Of a DNA stretch of 64,000 bases, positions 52,033 through 61,225 are shown one piece after another; the first letter of the stretch is position 1, and each line of letters starts with the position of its first letter. The notes beneath the pieces were generated by a model, which was not told the origin of the DNA, searched no databases, and worked only from the letters and a program-made list of their open reading frames with translations. Source of the DNA: Verrucomicrobia bacterium Tous-C9LFEB (GTDB lineage Bacteria; Verrucomicrobiota; Verrucomicrobiia; Methylacidiphilales; UBA1321); assembly GCA_002304345.1 (NCBI GenBank), contig NEUU01000011.1, forward strand, positions 1-64,000. The letters run 5' to 3'. Made by a program: the position numbers and the translations under genes.

Positions 52033-54984
52033 ATGGCAACCTTTTCTGTCCGGCACCTCTTTCTCCGTTCCCCTCTCTTCTTTGCTCTTCTTTTTTCACT
52101 GGCATCTCTGTCGATCTCGCAAGCTGCCGAAGCGCCATCGTCTCCCCTGCGTTTACAAGGAGACACCTGGCGTTGTACGGCGACCATCGTTCCCACCTCG
52201 CCCCAGGACTCCGCGTGGCTGGAACTACGCGGCGCGAAGGGAGAACGGCTGTATCGAGTGGGGTTGACCGGTGCGGAACCTCAGTTGCACCAATGGAAGG
52301 AGCAAAAATGGCAGGTGGCGTGGAAGGGCAAAAGCAGCGAGATCAAAAATGGCTTCGAGATCGGCCTTTTCCGCTACGGAAATTATCTCTTCATCGAATG
52401 CGGCGAAGCGGGCGATGCGCGGCTGGTAACGGATTTGAACGGGATGCCGTCGCCGCAAGAAATTGATTGCTCGGAGCGCCCCGCCGATCCGGCGCAATCG
52501 GGTAAATTAATCAAAGATGTCCAAGTCGTGAACGGCGGGAAAACCCCGGTGAAGCATCAACGTGTCATGGATTTTCCGAAATCCGCCATCGCCTGCTACC
52601 TGCCCTGGTTTCCAGCGGATTACACCTCCCTGGGTTACCAACGTCAGTATGATTTTCCCGTCATTCCCCTGAGCACTGATCCGGCCAATGATGTCTTCAC
52701 CGCGCAATTGCAGGAAATGGCGCAGCACGGCGTTGGTGTCGTGGAAGCCGATATGGTTTTCTTCACACCGGACCGCGTTCGCGCCGCCATCACCCTCTTC
52801 AAGACTATGCTGGATTCCGTCGAGAAGAACGGACCCAAGGGAATGAAGGTACTGCCGTTTCTGGAATTGAAAGACATTCCGCTCACTGTCGCCGGAGCGC
52901 TCTATATGGAAGATCGACTGGGTACCAATCCCCATTGGTTGCGCGCCGGCAAGAGACCGATCTTCCTGACCTATCACCATGCGGAACACATGGCGATGAC
53001 TCCAGACAAGTGGCGGCAATTGCTGGAATCGATGGCCGCAGGCGGAGCGGATACCTATTGGGTTTACAATTTCGAGGGACTCCAGCCTGCCATTTACGGG
53101 ACGGTGAACAAAACCCTCGCAACGAACATCATGGAGGTAACCGATGGTGCCTACCATTTCGGAGGCTCCTCCCTGATGGAGAGCGCGCATTTCACCGGAA
53201 ATATGCGCCGCGATTTTTCGGCCAAACAACCCACGGTAGCGATCGGGGCGGCCTTGCATCCCGGCTATTACTCCGCCCGCACCTACAACCGCAATCTGAT
53301 TTCTCCCCGGCACACGGCGGAACTGCGCGAACAGTGGAAGTTGGTCTCCGCCGCCAAACCGGATTTCCTGCATCTGACCACGTGGAATGATTGGAACGAG
53401 GCCACCAACTTTTGCCCCGGCTTCGGCGACTTGGGAGCGCGACTGGAAATCGTCCAGCGGTTCCTCGCCGATTACCTGCAGACTCCCCTTCCCGAGGGAA
53501 ATCCCGACGAACCGGAGGCGGTGCTTTCTTATCGCAAGGCCCTCTATCCCGGCGAACCCTTGACGATCGAATTGCTACCCCTGCCCACCAAATCGGGCCC
53601 CGCCCAGAGCCGATGGAAAATCGAAATTGGCACTCAGGCAGGACGCAAACTCCTGAGCGCGGAATGCCCCGCTCTCGATCAAACCCGGATGGAACCCTGG
53701 ATCACCACCGCCAAACTTCCGGCCGATTTGGAACCCTCGCAGACGCTCAAGGTCACGCTCACATGCGAGACAGGTGAGAAATTCAAGAAGAGCTACAGTC
53801 ATCTGCCTGACATCGCGCTGCTTGATCCGATCACCTATGGCGATCAGCTTTACTATTCCATTCCCGTTCACCGCCTCGCCAGCAGCGGCAAGTCCGTGAG
53901 CCTGCTCGTTAACGGAGCAACCGCTCCCGAAGCGCGTGGGAACGGTCTGTACGCCGTGACGTACCAAGTCACGGGCGGCAGCGCGAAGACCGTCGTAGCC
54001 GGAATGAAGCGCGGTCATTTGATGCGCTTCCTGGCTCCCCTCAACGTCTCGGGAGCGGAAGTGGGCGAGCTCAATCGACAAGTGGAACTCAAGCCGGAGA
54101 CCAGTTCTCCGGTGAAGCGAACCTCCAGCGAATGGCAACCCCGGTGGACCTCTGCCGAGCGCGGCCCGGATTATTTCGCAGCGGTGGCACAATTTGAAGA
54201 CGGCACCTGGGCCTATTCGCCGACCGTATTTGTCACCTCTCCGATTGACGAACGGCGCATCATCGCCGACTGGGTCTTCTCCGGACCGAAACCCGCCTTA
54301 ATGGGCAATGTGAAAGGGCTCGATCAACCCGCGAATATTCTGATGGATCGCTCCATCTATCGCAACGATCTCCCGCTGCCAACGGAAGGCACTTCCCGTT
54401 TCGTCACACTGCCCGGCAATGGCCGCGCCTATCAGTTCGATGGTAAAACGGTTTTGAAAGCGGCGGAAGATGCCGCCGGCAACGGCCCGTTGACCGTGGA
54501 AGTCCTTTTTCGACTCAGTGAAAATCGCCGCAATCAAGTCCTGTGCATGCAGCGGGGCGCTCAAATCAATCTGATGGTCGAGGCCGATGGCAGCCTCACC
54601 GCCCAACGGCTGCCGGAAAATCGAAAACACCCCAACCCCTTCGTCAAAGTGCGAAGCCGCGACAAACTGGAAGCGGACCGCTTCTATCACGTCACCTGCG
54701 CCTTCGACGGAGAAGAGATCCGTTTGTATTTGAACGGAAAATTGCAGGGCAACGCGAAATGCCCCGGCACCCGCTCGACGGAAGGTTTCTTCATCGGCGG
54801 CACGGTCGGCAGCGCTGCGGTGGTGAAGGAAATTGACGGCGTCGCGGCGGACGGCGGCTTCACCGGGCAAATGGTGCGCTTCACTCTTTTCGGTCAGGCG
54901 CTCGGCGAAGAGGAAATCCAACGCCTCTACACCACCGCCCAACTTCTTCCCTTCTGGAGCACCACCGCCACGGAGATCAAATGA
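52033..54984 (+). CDS. Secreted GH71/GH99-like glycoside hydrolase with LamG-like domain
   Basis: A 983-residue exported enzyme. The signal peptide ends at SQAAEA (about residue 34). A beta domain is followed from about residue 185 by a barrel: IACYLPWFPADY, GVGVVEADMVFF, LPFLELKD, ADTYWVYNFEG and LTTWNDWNEATNFCPG, a pattern I associate with GH71 (alpha-1,3-glucanase) and GH99-like enzymes. C-terminal regions include Ig-like beta domains and, from about residue 805, a laminin G/ConA-like domain (VEVLFRLSENRRNQVL, FYHVTCAFDGEEIRLYLNGKL). It is translationally coupled to a small secreted gene (ATGA). Alpha-glucan or mannan degradation is possible; specificity is open. Confidence 0.75.
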   Translation: MATFSVRHLFLRSPLFFALLFSLASLSISQAAEAPSSPLRLQGDTWRCTATIVPTSPQDSAWLELRGAKGERLYRVGLTGAEPQLHQWKEQKWQVAWKGKSSEIKNGFEIGLFRYGNYLFIECGEAGDARLVTDLNGMPSPQEIDCSERPADPAQSGKLIKDVQVVNGGKTPVKHQRVMDFPKSAIACYLPWFPADYTSLGYQRQYDFPVIPLSTDPANDVFTAQLQEMAQHGVGVVEADMVFFTPDRVRAAITLFKTMLDSVEKNGPKGMKVLPFLELKDIPLTVAGALYMEDRLGTNPHWLRAGKRPIFLTYHHAEHMAMTPDKWRQLLESMAAGGADTYWVYNFEGLQPAIYGTVNKTLATNIMEVTDGAYHFGGSSLMESAHFTGNMRRDFSAKQPTVAIGAALHPGYYSARTYNRNLISPRHTAELREQWKLVSAAKPDFLHLTTWNDWNEATNFCPGFGDLGARLEIVQRFLADYLQTPLPEGNPDEPEAVLSYRKALYPGEPLTIELLPLPTKSGPAQSRWKIEIGTQAGRKLLSAECPALDQTRMEPWITTAKLPADLEPSQTLKVTLTCETGEKFKKSYSHLPDIALLDPITYGDQLYYSIPVHRLASSGKSVSLLVNGATAPEARGNGLYAVTYQVTGGSAKTVVAGMKRGHLMRFLAPLNVSGAEVGELNRQVELKPETSSPVKRTSSEWQPRWTSAERGPDYFAAVAQFEDGTWAYSPTVFVTSPIDERRIIADWVFSGPKPALMGNVKGLDQPANILMDRSIYRNDLPLPTEGTSRFVTLPGNGRAYQFDGKTVLKAAEDAAGNGPLTVEVLFRLSENRRNQVLCMQRGAQINLMVEADGSLTAQRLPENRKHPNPFVKVRSRDKLEADRFYHVTCAFDGEEIRLYLNGKLQGNAKCPGTRSTEGFFIGGTVGSAAVVKEIDGVAADGGFTGQMVRFTLFGQALGEEEIQRLYTTAQLLPFWSTTATEIK

Positions 54985-55805
54985 GCACGCGACTGCGTTC
55001 ATTCGGTTTGGGGCTGAGTCTCTGCCTCTTGAGTGCGACGGGAGGATTCGCCGCCGATTGGCAAGTGTATGACGGCTTCGACTACCGCACCACCGAACTG
55101 GAAGGCTCCGACGGCGGCGCGGGCGCGTGGCAGCGGGAATGGCGGCGAAGCGCACGTGGCGGTTTTACCGTGTCGCGCCCCGGACTCCTCTACAAGGATT
55201 CCAAGGGGCAGGCGCTGCGCACCAGCGACGGACTGATCACGCTCGACCTCGATGATTCTGGCGGCGCTTACCGGGACGTGACCGCTCCCCATGGCGAAGG
55301 CGGAGCGCAAATCATCTGGTGCTCTTTTCTCGCGGAACTTCACGGCGGTCCGCTGGATACGGCGGGAGATGAGATGGCGCTGCAGCTCCGCAACAAAGCG
55401 GATGTGGCGCTCGTCACGTTGGGTGTCATGGGCCGATTGAACCAATGGCGTATCCGCGTCGAAAATACCCAAAAGCAGCGGGCCTATTCCCCCGGCGTCC
55501 GCAATGTCCGGCCGGAAGAAGGGCATTGGATCGTCTGCCGAATCAAGATCGATCCCGCCGCCGACGCCACCGATAGCGTCCACCTGTGGATTGATCCGCC
55601 GCTGGATCGCGAACCGGCGTTAGCCGATGCGGCCAACGTGCTCGAGGGCGAAGATTGGTGGAGTGGGGCCGATTCCTTTCAGTTGCGACGAGTCCGCGTT
55701 GGCACGCTGCAATCCGGACGTCCCAAGGGCAAGAAAATGCAGTTTGATGAACTGCGCCTCGGCACCAGTTTCCTCTCCGTTGCGCCCATGGCGGCAACGC
55801 CGTAA
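54981..55805 (+). CDS. Secreted protein of unknown function coupled to GH71-like gene
   Basis: A 274-residue exported protein. The signal peptide (LRSFGLGLSLCLLSATGGFAA) is followed by YDGFDYRTTELEGSDGGAGAW, a mainly beta, ConA-like fold seen in many Verrucomicrobia secreted proteins, ending MQFDELRLGTSF. Its ATG overlaps the hydrolase stop. No PEP-CTERM tail is present. It may bind the same glycan as the hydrolase. Confidence 0.62.
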   Translation: MSTRLRSFGLGLSLCLLSATGGFAADWQVYDGFDYRTTELEGSDGGAGAWQREWRRSARGGFTVSRPGLLYKDSKGQALRTSDGLITLDLDDSGGAYRDVTAPHGEGGAQIIWCSFLAELHGGPLDTAGDEMALQLRNKADVALVTLGVMGRLNQWRIRVENTQKQRAYSPGVRNVRPEEGHWIVCRIKIDPAADATDSVHLWIDPPLDREPALADAANVLEGEDWWSGADSFQLRRVRVGTLQSGRPKGKKMQFDELRLGTSFLSVAPMAATP

Positions 55806-56264
55806 AAAGCGGGAAGCGCTGCCCGTGAACTTCCCTTGGGAAATCGGTAGGCACTGTCAAATCCGGGATGACGAGAGCTCTCGTGAAGATTGACACACCC
55901 CGGCGCTACGCGCCGGGGTGTGTCAATCCCCAGTGGAGGCCCTGACTTACAGGTGATTTCGCATTGCTCCTGAGCCATTTCCTTCCTGCGCTCGATTCAC
56001 TCAAAATCAATCCAGTGATCGCTTTTGGACTTTGCCTCTGCAAAAATATCGCACACCTAGCTCACGCAGCAAACCTAACGCAAACGCCTTGAGCCGTTCT
56101 CTGCTAGAAAGAGAGGCATGCGCGGAGTCTCTTCCTTTCAAATCTCAAATCGGGAATGTGAAATCCCCGTCGGTCCGAACCGGGACCAAGAACGGGGTGT
56201 AGACGTTGGGAGCGCTTCGGAGCGCGAACTCATTTTTTCGGCGGCCCGCCCCGATGACACGTCC
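55806..56264. other. Gene-free region
   Basis: 459 bases between the GH71 partner gene and the arginase-fold gene. It contains one strong palindrome (55888-55928) and otherwise nothing recognisable. An open frame starting at 56118 here runs antisense through the next gene and is not accepted before 57231. Confidence 0.55.
55888..55928. repeat. REP-like perfect palindrome
   Basis: GATTGACACACCCCGGCG, the loop CTACG, and the exact complement form an 18-base stem. The CACACCCCGGCGCT core recurs at the window's end (63948-63970). It lacks a T-run, so it is more likely a REP-type or bidirectional transcript-end structure than a classical terminator. Confidence 0.65.
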
Positions 56265-57101
56265 CTACTCCCCAATCAACGCCGACCAAATCGCCTCAAT
56301 CGGCCGTTGGTTCGCCACCGCCACGTCGGCCGGAACCTCCACCGTAGGATGGTCAAACCGCGCGCAAAACTTCTGCGTCCACCGCGCATACTGCTCCACC
56401 GAATAAGCCCCACACAAATCTCCAGCGATGACATTCGTCTCGGCCCGCAACAGCCGGATCGCCTGCGCCACCTCTTCCGGTGTGAACAGCCCATTCTCCC
56501 AGTTCGTAAATGCCTGCACGGGAGCGAGGCAATCGATGTCCACACTCACATAGACGTTCTTCCCCTTCCAAAGAGCCACCTGCCGGGTGAATTCCTCCAG
56601 CCAGTTCGCGCGGGTGATGCACCGGTAACGCGCCTGATCCTTGGCTTTGAACCGTTCCGCCCACGGGCGCACAGTCAACTTCCCCGCCCGTATCGCGGCA
56701 TGATTGGCAAACAACCGGTTCGGCCACGAGAGCTCGAAATTACCGCAGCCCCACACGTGCGCCTCCTCCACCAGCGGACTCTCCAACGCGCGATTGACCC
56801 AGCCTCCGCAAGCCCAATGGGGCGGGCGCACGTCCCAGTCGGGGTGATTGTCAAAGGTCAGCAACACATACGGCTCCGTCACCTGCCGCTGCCAGAGCGC
56901 GCTGAGATGATGGAAATCCCCCGATCCGAACAGCGTGAACGGCTTCAACTGCGGTTTCACCCATTCGTAAAACGCCTCCATCTCCCCCGCCGGACTGCAG
57001 AACCGCAAGCGCGGTCCCCACGACCGGGCCGAGACCGTCGGCCACTTCAACGCGCGCGCCACATCCGCCAGCGCACCATCCAAATCAATATGCTGCCACA
57101 T
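56265..57101 (-). CDS. Arginase/ureohydrolase-fold protein
   Basis: A 278-residue cytoplasmic protein. Metal-ligand motifs of the ureohydrolase superfamily are present in order: GSGDFHH (about residue 60), FDNHPDWD (about 83), and SVDIDCLAP (about 188), followed by NWENGLFTPEEV and AGDLCGAY, which are also family positions. It is shorter than arginase or agmatinase and divergent, so the substrate (arginine, agmatine, formiminoglutamate or another amidine) is uncertain. It is on the opposite strand to the DUF1232 gene that follows. Confidence 0.7.
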   Translation of the reverse strand: MWQHIDLDGALADVARALKWPTVSARSWGPRLRFCSPAGEMEAFYEWVKPQLKPFTLFGSGDFHHLSALWQRQVTEPYVLLTFDNHPDWDVRPPHWACGGWVNRALESPLVEEAHVWGCGNFELSWPNRLFANHAAIRAGKLTVRPWAERFKAKDQARYRCITRANWLEEFTRQVALWKGKNVYVSVDIDCLAPVQAFTNWENGLFTPEEVAQAIRLLRAETNVIAGDLCGAYSVEQYARWTQKFCARFDHPTVEVPADVAVANQRPIEAIWSALIGE

Positions 57102-57230
57102 CCTCCGCTAGTCTTAGCCCCGGCGCTCCTTGTAAGTCAATGGATGAAAGCGCCTCTCCCGCGTCAGCGTATCTGGATGCAACGTCACGTTGCGCTTGCG
57201 CTTTCACATAAAATTGGCAACCCTACTCTT

Positions 57231-57635
57231 ATGCCGGAAATCGCCAACTACGTCAGACAGGGAGCCATCAGAGTCACACCTCGGGTCGTGCAGAACATCC
57301 TCAAGCATATCGGTATGCTTAAGCTGGAGTTCACCCAGGCCAATGATCCCAAGTTCCCCCATCTCGTGGATCAACTCGAATTCCTGCTCGATTTCGTTGA
57401 GGACTTCAATGACAACAAGCTGCCCGACGCTCCCTACGTGGGAGTCGCCGCCGCTGCGTTCGCCATCATTTACGCCCATCGCAAAATCGACATCATTCCC
57501 GACTTCGTTTCCGACTTCGGTCACGCCGATGATTCCGCCATCGTCCGCGCCGTGCTCATCAATTACGAATTCATCTTCCAGAAATACGCCAAGTCACGCG
57601 GCATTGACTGGGCCACCATCTCCGTCGACCGCTAA
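57231..57635 (+). CDS. DUF1232 (YkvA-like) small membrane-associated protein
   Basis: A 134-residue protein. IDIIPDFVSDFGHADDSAIVRAVL near the C-terminus is the DUF1232 signature, preceded by a hydrophobic helix (YVGVAAAAFAIIYAH). The ATG at 57231 is chosen as the first start in front of family sequence; the long frame to 56118 is antisense to the arginase-fold gene. It is followed by the DedA gene after 29 bases. The function of the family is unknown. Confidence 0.75.
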   Translation: MPEIANYVRQGAIRVTPRVVQNILKHIGMLKLEFTQANDPKFPHLVDQLEFLLDFVEDFNDNKLPDAPYVGVAAAAFAIIYAHRKIDIIPDFVSDFGHADDSAIVRAVLINYEFIFQKYAKSRGIDWATISVDR

Positions 57636-57664
57636 CGCGGTTCGCGCCCTCCGGTCTCACCTCC

Positions 57665-58363
57665 ATGGAAACAGTCACCCAGTTTATCGAGAGCCTCTAT
57701 TCTTCGGACGGGCTCAAACACCTGATCGCCACCGGCGGACTTTGGCTCCTCATTGCCATCGTCTTCTCCGAGACTGGGCTCTTGGTGGGCTTCTTCCTGC
57801 CGGGTGATTCGCTCCTCGTCACGGCGGGCGTCATCGCCGCCAGCATGACCCGCAACGGCGAACCGGTGCTCAATATCTGGGAGGTCAACTTCGGCCTGAT
57901 CGCCGCCGCCTTTATTGGCGACCAGCTCAATTACTACATGGGCCGACGCACCGGCATGGCCGTCTTCGAACGTGGTGACTCCCGTTTCTTCAAAAAGAAG
58001 TACGCCCAGGAAGCGCACGACTTCTACCTGCAACATGGCGGCAAAGCCATCGTCATCGCCCGCTTCCTCCCGATCCTGCGCACCTTCGTACCCTTCATCG
58101 CCGGGGTGGCCACCATGCCCTACCGCCGTTACCTCGTCTTCAGCATCTTCGGCTCCAGCCTCTGGGTCACCTCCCTCGTCTGGCTCGGCTACAAGATCGG
58201 CCAGACTCCCCTCGGCAAGCAACTTCACTACGTCATCCTCCTCGTCGTCGGTATCTCCTTCATCCCGATCGTCCTCGGCATTCTGAACCGCTATTACGCC
58301 TTCAAGCGCAAGCAAGTGGGGGCCGCCGTCTCCGCCCCACAGCCCGCGTCCAAGAACCCGTGA
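57665..58363 (+). CDS. DedA-family membrane protein
   Basis: A 232-residue inner-membrane protein. ETGLLVGFFLPGDSLLVTAGVIA at about residue 38, then GDQLNYYMGRRTG, and ARFLPILRTFVPFIAGVATMPYRRYL around residue 138 are hallmarks of DedA (SNARE-associated, VTT domain) proteins, with the conserved R-x4-R and GxxxxP positions. DedA proteins flip phospholipids or undecaprenyl phosphate and help maintain membrane potential. It is probably co-transcribed with the DUF1232 gene. Confidence 0.88.
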   Translation: METVTQFIESLYSSDGLKHLIATGGLWLLIAIVFSETGLLVGFFLPGDSLLVTAGVIAASMTRNGEPVLNIWEVNFGLIAAAFIGDQLNYYMGRRTGMAVFERGDSRFFKKKYAQEAHDFYLQHGGKAIVIARFLPILRTFVPFIAGVATMPYRRYLVFSIFGSSLWVTSLVWLGYKIGQTPLGKQLHYVILLVVGISFIPIVLGILNRYYAFKRKQVGAAVSAPQPASKNP

Positions 58364-58478
58364 CGCCCCGTTGCCTCCCCGGCAACATTCCTATTGAGTG
58401 CGCCGCAAAATCCGGCACACTCCATGGTTTCGCTTTCCCTTACTTCATACTTAGAACTTAGTACCTAGAACTCTTCCT

Positions 58479-60002
58479 ATGGCCGATAAAACTGCAATCA
58501 CTCCCACCCGCGATCAGAACTTCCCCGAATGGTATCAGGAAGTCATCACCGCCGCCGACATGGCGGAAAACTCCGAAGTCCGCGGCTGCATGGTCATCAA
58601 GCCCTGGGGCTATGCCATCTGGGAACAGATCCAGGCCCAGCTCGACGCCAAGTTCAAGGCCACCGGCCACAAGAACGCCTACTTCCCGCTCTTTATCCCC
58701 CTCAGCTACCTTGAGAAGGAAGCCGCCCACGTCGCCGGTTTCGCCAAGGAATGCGCCGTCGTCACCCACCACCGCCTCGAAGCGGGACCCGATGGCAAAC
58801 TCCGCCCGACCGGTGCCCTGACCGAACCCCTCATCGTACGCCCGACGTCCGAGACCATCATCGGCGCAGCCTACGCCCGCTGGGTCCAATCCTATCGCGA
58901 CCTCCCGATTCTCCTCAACCAATGGGCCAATGTCGTCCGCTGGGAAATGCGTCCCCGCCTCTTCCTGCGCACGGCCGAATTCCTCTGGCAGGAAGGCCAC
59001 ACCGCGCACGAAACCTCCGACGAAGCGGTGAAGGAAACCGATCAAATGCTCCACGTCTACGAAGAGATGGCCCGCGAACACCTCGCGCTGCCGGTCTACG
59101 TGGGCCGCAAGTCCGCCAGCGAACGTTTCCCCGGCGCGGTCGATACCCTCTGCATCGAATCAATGGTGCAGGACCGCAAAGCCGTGCAGGCCGGCACGTC
59201 GCATTTCCTCGGTCAGAATTTCGCCAAGGCCGCCGGCATCAAATATCTCTCCCGCGAAGGCAAGGAAGAGCACGCGTGGACGACGAGCTGGGGCGTCAGC
59301 ACCCGCCTCATCGGCACGCTCATCATGGCCCACTCCGACGATGACGGCCTCATCCTCCCGCCGCGCGTCGCGCCGACCCACGTGGTCATCATCCCCGTCA
59401 CCCCGAAACCGGAAACCAAGGACGCGGTGCTCGAAGCCTGCAACAAGCTCGCCGCCGAACTCCGCGCCCAGAAATTCCATGGCGACCCCGTCCGGGTCGA
59501 CGTCGACACCCGCGACATCAACGGCGGCAACAAGAATTGGGAATGGATCAAGAAGGGCGTTCCGGTCCGCGTCGAAATCGGCCCGCGCGACCTCGCCGGT
59601 GGCACCGTCTTCGTCGCCCGCCGCGATAAAGGCTCCAGCTCCAAGATCAAGGAATCGCATCCCGCCGCGACCTTCGCCGCGGGCATCTCGGACCTGCTGC
59701 AAAACATCCACGACAGCATCTACGAGCGCGCCCTCGCCTTCCGCAACGAGAACACCAAGGTGATCAACTCCAAGGAAGACTTCTACGCCTTCTTCACCCC
59801 GAAGAACGCCGACAAGCCCGAGATCCACGGCGGCTTCGCGCTCGCCCACTGGAACGGCTCCGCCGAAGTCGAAGCCAAGATCAAGGAAGACCTCAAGGTC
59901 ACGATCCGCTGCATCCCCTTCGACAAAACTCCCGAGGCCGGCACCTGCATCTTCACCGGCGAACCCAGCCAGCAGCGCGTCATCTTCGCGAAGAGCTACT
60001 AA
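58479..60002 (+). CDS. proS: Prolyl-tRNA synthetase, archaeal/eukaryote-like type
   Basis: A 507-residue cytoplasmic class II synthetase that charges tRNA-Pro (EC 6.1.1.15). The N-terminus FPEWYQEVITAADMAENSEVRGCMVIKPWGYAIWE and the motifs LIVRPTSETIIG and RWEMRPRLFLRTAEFLWQEGHTAH are those of the ProS type 3 group. The long editing insertion of the bacterial type is absent, and the C-terminal anticodon-binding and zinc-like regions are present in short form. The upstream 115 bases contain tandem ACTTAGAACTTAGTACCTAG-like repeats. It has codon use typical of highly expressed genes in this window (C-ending). Confidence 0.93.
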   Translation: MADKTAITPTRDQNFPEWYQEVITAADMAENSEVRGCMVIKPWGYAIWEQIQAQLDAKFKATGHKNAYFPLFIPLSYLEKEAAHVAGFAKECAVVTHHRLEAGPDGKLRPTGALTEPLIVRPTSETIIGAAYARWVQSYRDLPILLNQWANVVRWEMRPRLFLRTAEFLWQEGHTAHETSDEAVKETDQMLHVYEEMAREHLALPVYVGRKSASERFPGAVDTLCIESMVQDRKAVQAGTSHFLGQNFAKAAGIKYLSREGKEEHAWTTSWGVSTRLIGTLIMAHSDDDGLILPPRVAPTHVVIIPVTPKPETKDAVLEACNKLAAELRAQKFHGDPVRVDVDTRDINGGNKNWEWIKKGVPVRVEIGPRDLAGGTVFVARRDKGSSSKIKESHPAATFAAGISDLLQNIHDSIYERALAFRNENTKVINSKEDFYAFFTPKNADKPEIHGGFALAHWNGSAEVEAKIKEDLKVTIRCIPFDKTPEAGTCIFTGEPSQQRVIFAKSY

Positions 60003-60089
60003 CCAGCGTGACGCTGGACCCGGCAATGCGGCGCACGAGGCGCAATTCGTCACAATAGCTCGGGTGTAGCCGAAGCCGGTGGCTTCGGC
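60003..60089 (+). other. Two hairpins after proS
   Basis: CCAGCG-TGA-CGCTGG (60003-60017) begins at the stop codon, and GCCGAAGCC-GGT-GGCTTCGGC (60069-60089) has a perfect 9-base stem. Neither is followed by a T-run, so termination by them is possible but unproven. Confidence 0.4.
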
Positions 60090-60207
60090 GGGCGAAAGCT
60101 CTACGACAGGGTCTTTCGGCAACGATGACCAGCATAGCATTACCTTGAGACTGGGTACTAACTATTTTGTCGACTCACCCGTATCACACCGATTACCTTA
60201 ATGACTC

Positions 60208-60230
60208 ACACTTAAGTGTTTTGCTATAGA
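60208..60230 (+). promoter_or_regulatory. Palindrome and extended -10 before the AT-rich gene
   Basis: ACACTTAAGTGT (60208-60219) is a perfect 12-base palindrome. It is followed at 60222 by TGCTATAGA, an extended -10 element, 38 bases upstream of the start codon of the AT-rich gene. A self-contained regulated promoter is inferred. Confidence 0.45.
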
Positions 60231-60268
60231 TAGCTCATTACAGAAATAACTATAAACAATTTATTAGC

Positions 60269-61153
60269 ATGCCAAACGACGCGGACTTTACAGTAGTTTA
60301 TGACGGCGCCGCAATTGAAGATGGTACGATTGATGCGCGTCAACTAGCTCCAACTATATTAGGACTTGCCGATTTAATAGATGAAACCACACCATTAGCC
60401 ACGGACAATACTGCTAATATCTCTTTGCGAGTTCGCTCTGGTTTTGAAAGAGGCTCTTTTCATATTCTTTACGAAATTGCAGTGCAAACTGGCAATGGAT
60501 TTATCTCTCTTTTCAATAGCGCTGAAATTCAGTCATTTAATTCATTCCTTTCCCTGTTAGGTATCTCCGGCACTCTCGGGCTCTTTCAACTCATTAAAAA
60601 AGCTAAAAGTAGAAACGCCAGCGTAGTTGAAATAGAACACACAGAAAAAGTTCGCATTACCTTTGATGGAGACGCACCGTTAGATATTGATAAAAAAGTC
60701 TGGAAACTATTCACTAATCCTAGAGCTAGAAAAGCCGTCGAAGAGATAATACGACCTTTGCTTCACCAAGGCATAAATCAATTTAAAATTAGAAGAAAAG
60801 GACAAAATACTTTGGAAGTAAATAGTGATGAAGCTAAACACTTTATTGCGCCATCCACTCACGAAAACGAACACATTAATAGGATTAATCAACGCGTAGT
60901 CGTGCAGTCTCCTTCGTTCAAAGAAGGAAATAAATGGAAAGTATTTAACGGAGCCAATTCAATATTTGTTACCATTCTAGACCGCACCTTTAACGCAAAG
61001 GTCCAGAGCGGAAGCGAAGCTTTCCGTAAAGGAGATATCCTAGAAGTGAAATTGGAAACTCGCCAATGGGTTGAAGGAAATGAATTAAAGGCTGAGCATA
61101 ATATCCTAGAAGTGTACTCTCATGAATCAAAGATTCAGGGAGAGCTCTTATAG
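60269..61153 (+). CDS. AT-rich gene of unknown function, probably acquired
   Basis: A 294-residue soluble protein with no recognised domain. Base composition is clearly more AT-rich than all other genes here, with A/T-ending codons throughout, while its neighbours favour C/G endings. One hydrophobic stretch (FNSFLSLLGISGTLGLFQLIKK, about residue 90-112) might be a membrane helix or a hydrophobic core. The C-terminal third (VVVQSPSFKEGNKWKVF to WVEGNELKAEHNILEVY) looks like a small beta domain. It has its own promoter-like region. Horizontal acquisition is inferred; phage-defence association is a possibility only. Confidence 0.65.
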   Translation: MPNDADFTVVYDGAAIEDGTIDARQLAPTILGLADLIDETTPLATDNTANISLRVRSGFERGSFHILYEIAVQTGNGFISLFNSAEIQSFNSFLSLLGISGTLGLFQLIKKAKSRNASVVEIEHTEKVRITFDGDAPLDIDKKVWKLFTNPRARKAVEEIIRPLLHQGINQFKIRRKGQNTLEVNSDEAKHFIAPSTHENEHINRINQRVVVQSPSFKEGNKWKVFNGANSIFVTILDRTFNAKVQSGSEAFRKGDILEVKLETRQWVEGNELKAEHNILEVYSHESKIQGELL

Positions 61154-61225
61154 AATACCGTCGCAGCAAGAGGTCATAGCCCGCCGCCTACAGTATTGCC
61201 AATACAGGGTAGCGAAATAATTCCC

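Noticed and set aside
56118..57230. The 5' two thirds of a 505-codon plus-strand open frame
   Set aside because: It runs antisense through the arginase-fold gene; only the part from 57231 carries DUF1232 sequence.
60003..60089. proS downstream hairpins as intrinsic terminators
   Set aside because: Both stems lack a following T-run, so they are recorded only as hairpins.
58458..60140. Long minus-strand open frames (207 and 326 codons)
   Set aside because: They are antisense to proS; their Gly/Val/Asp-rich translation is the usual mirror of a C-ending codon bias.
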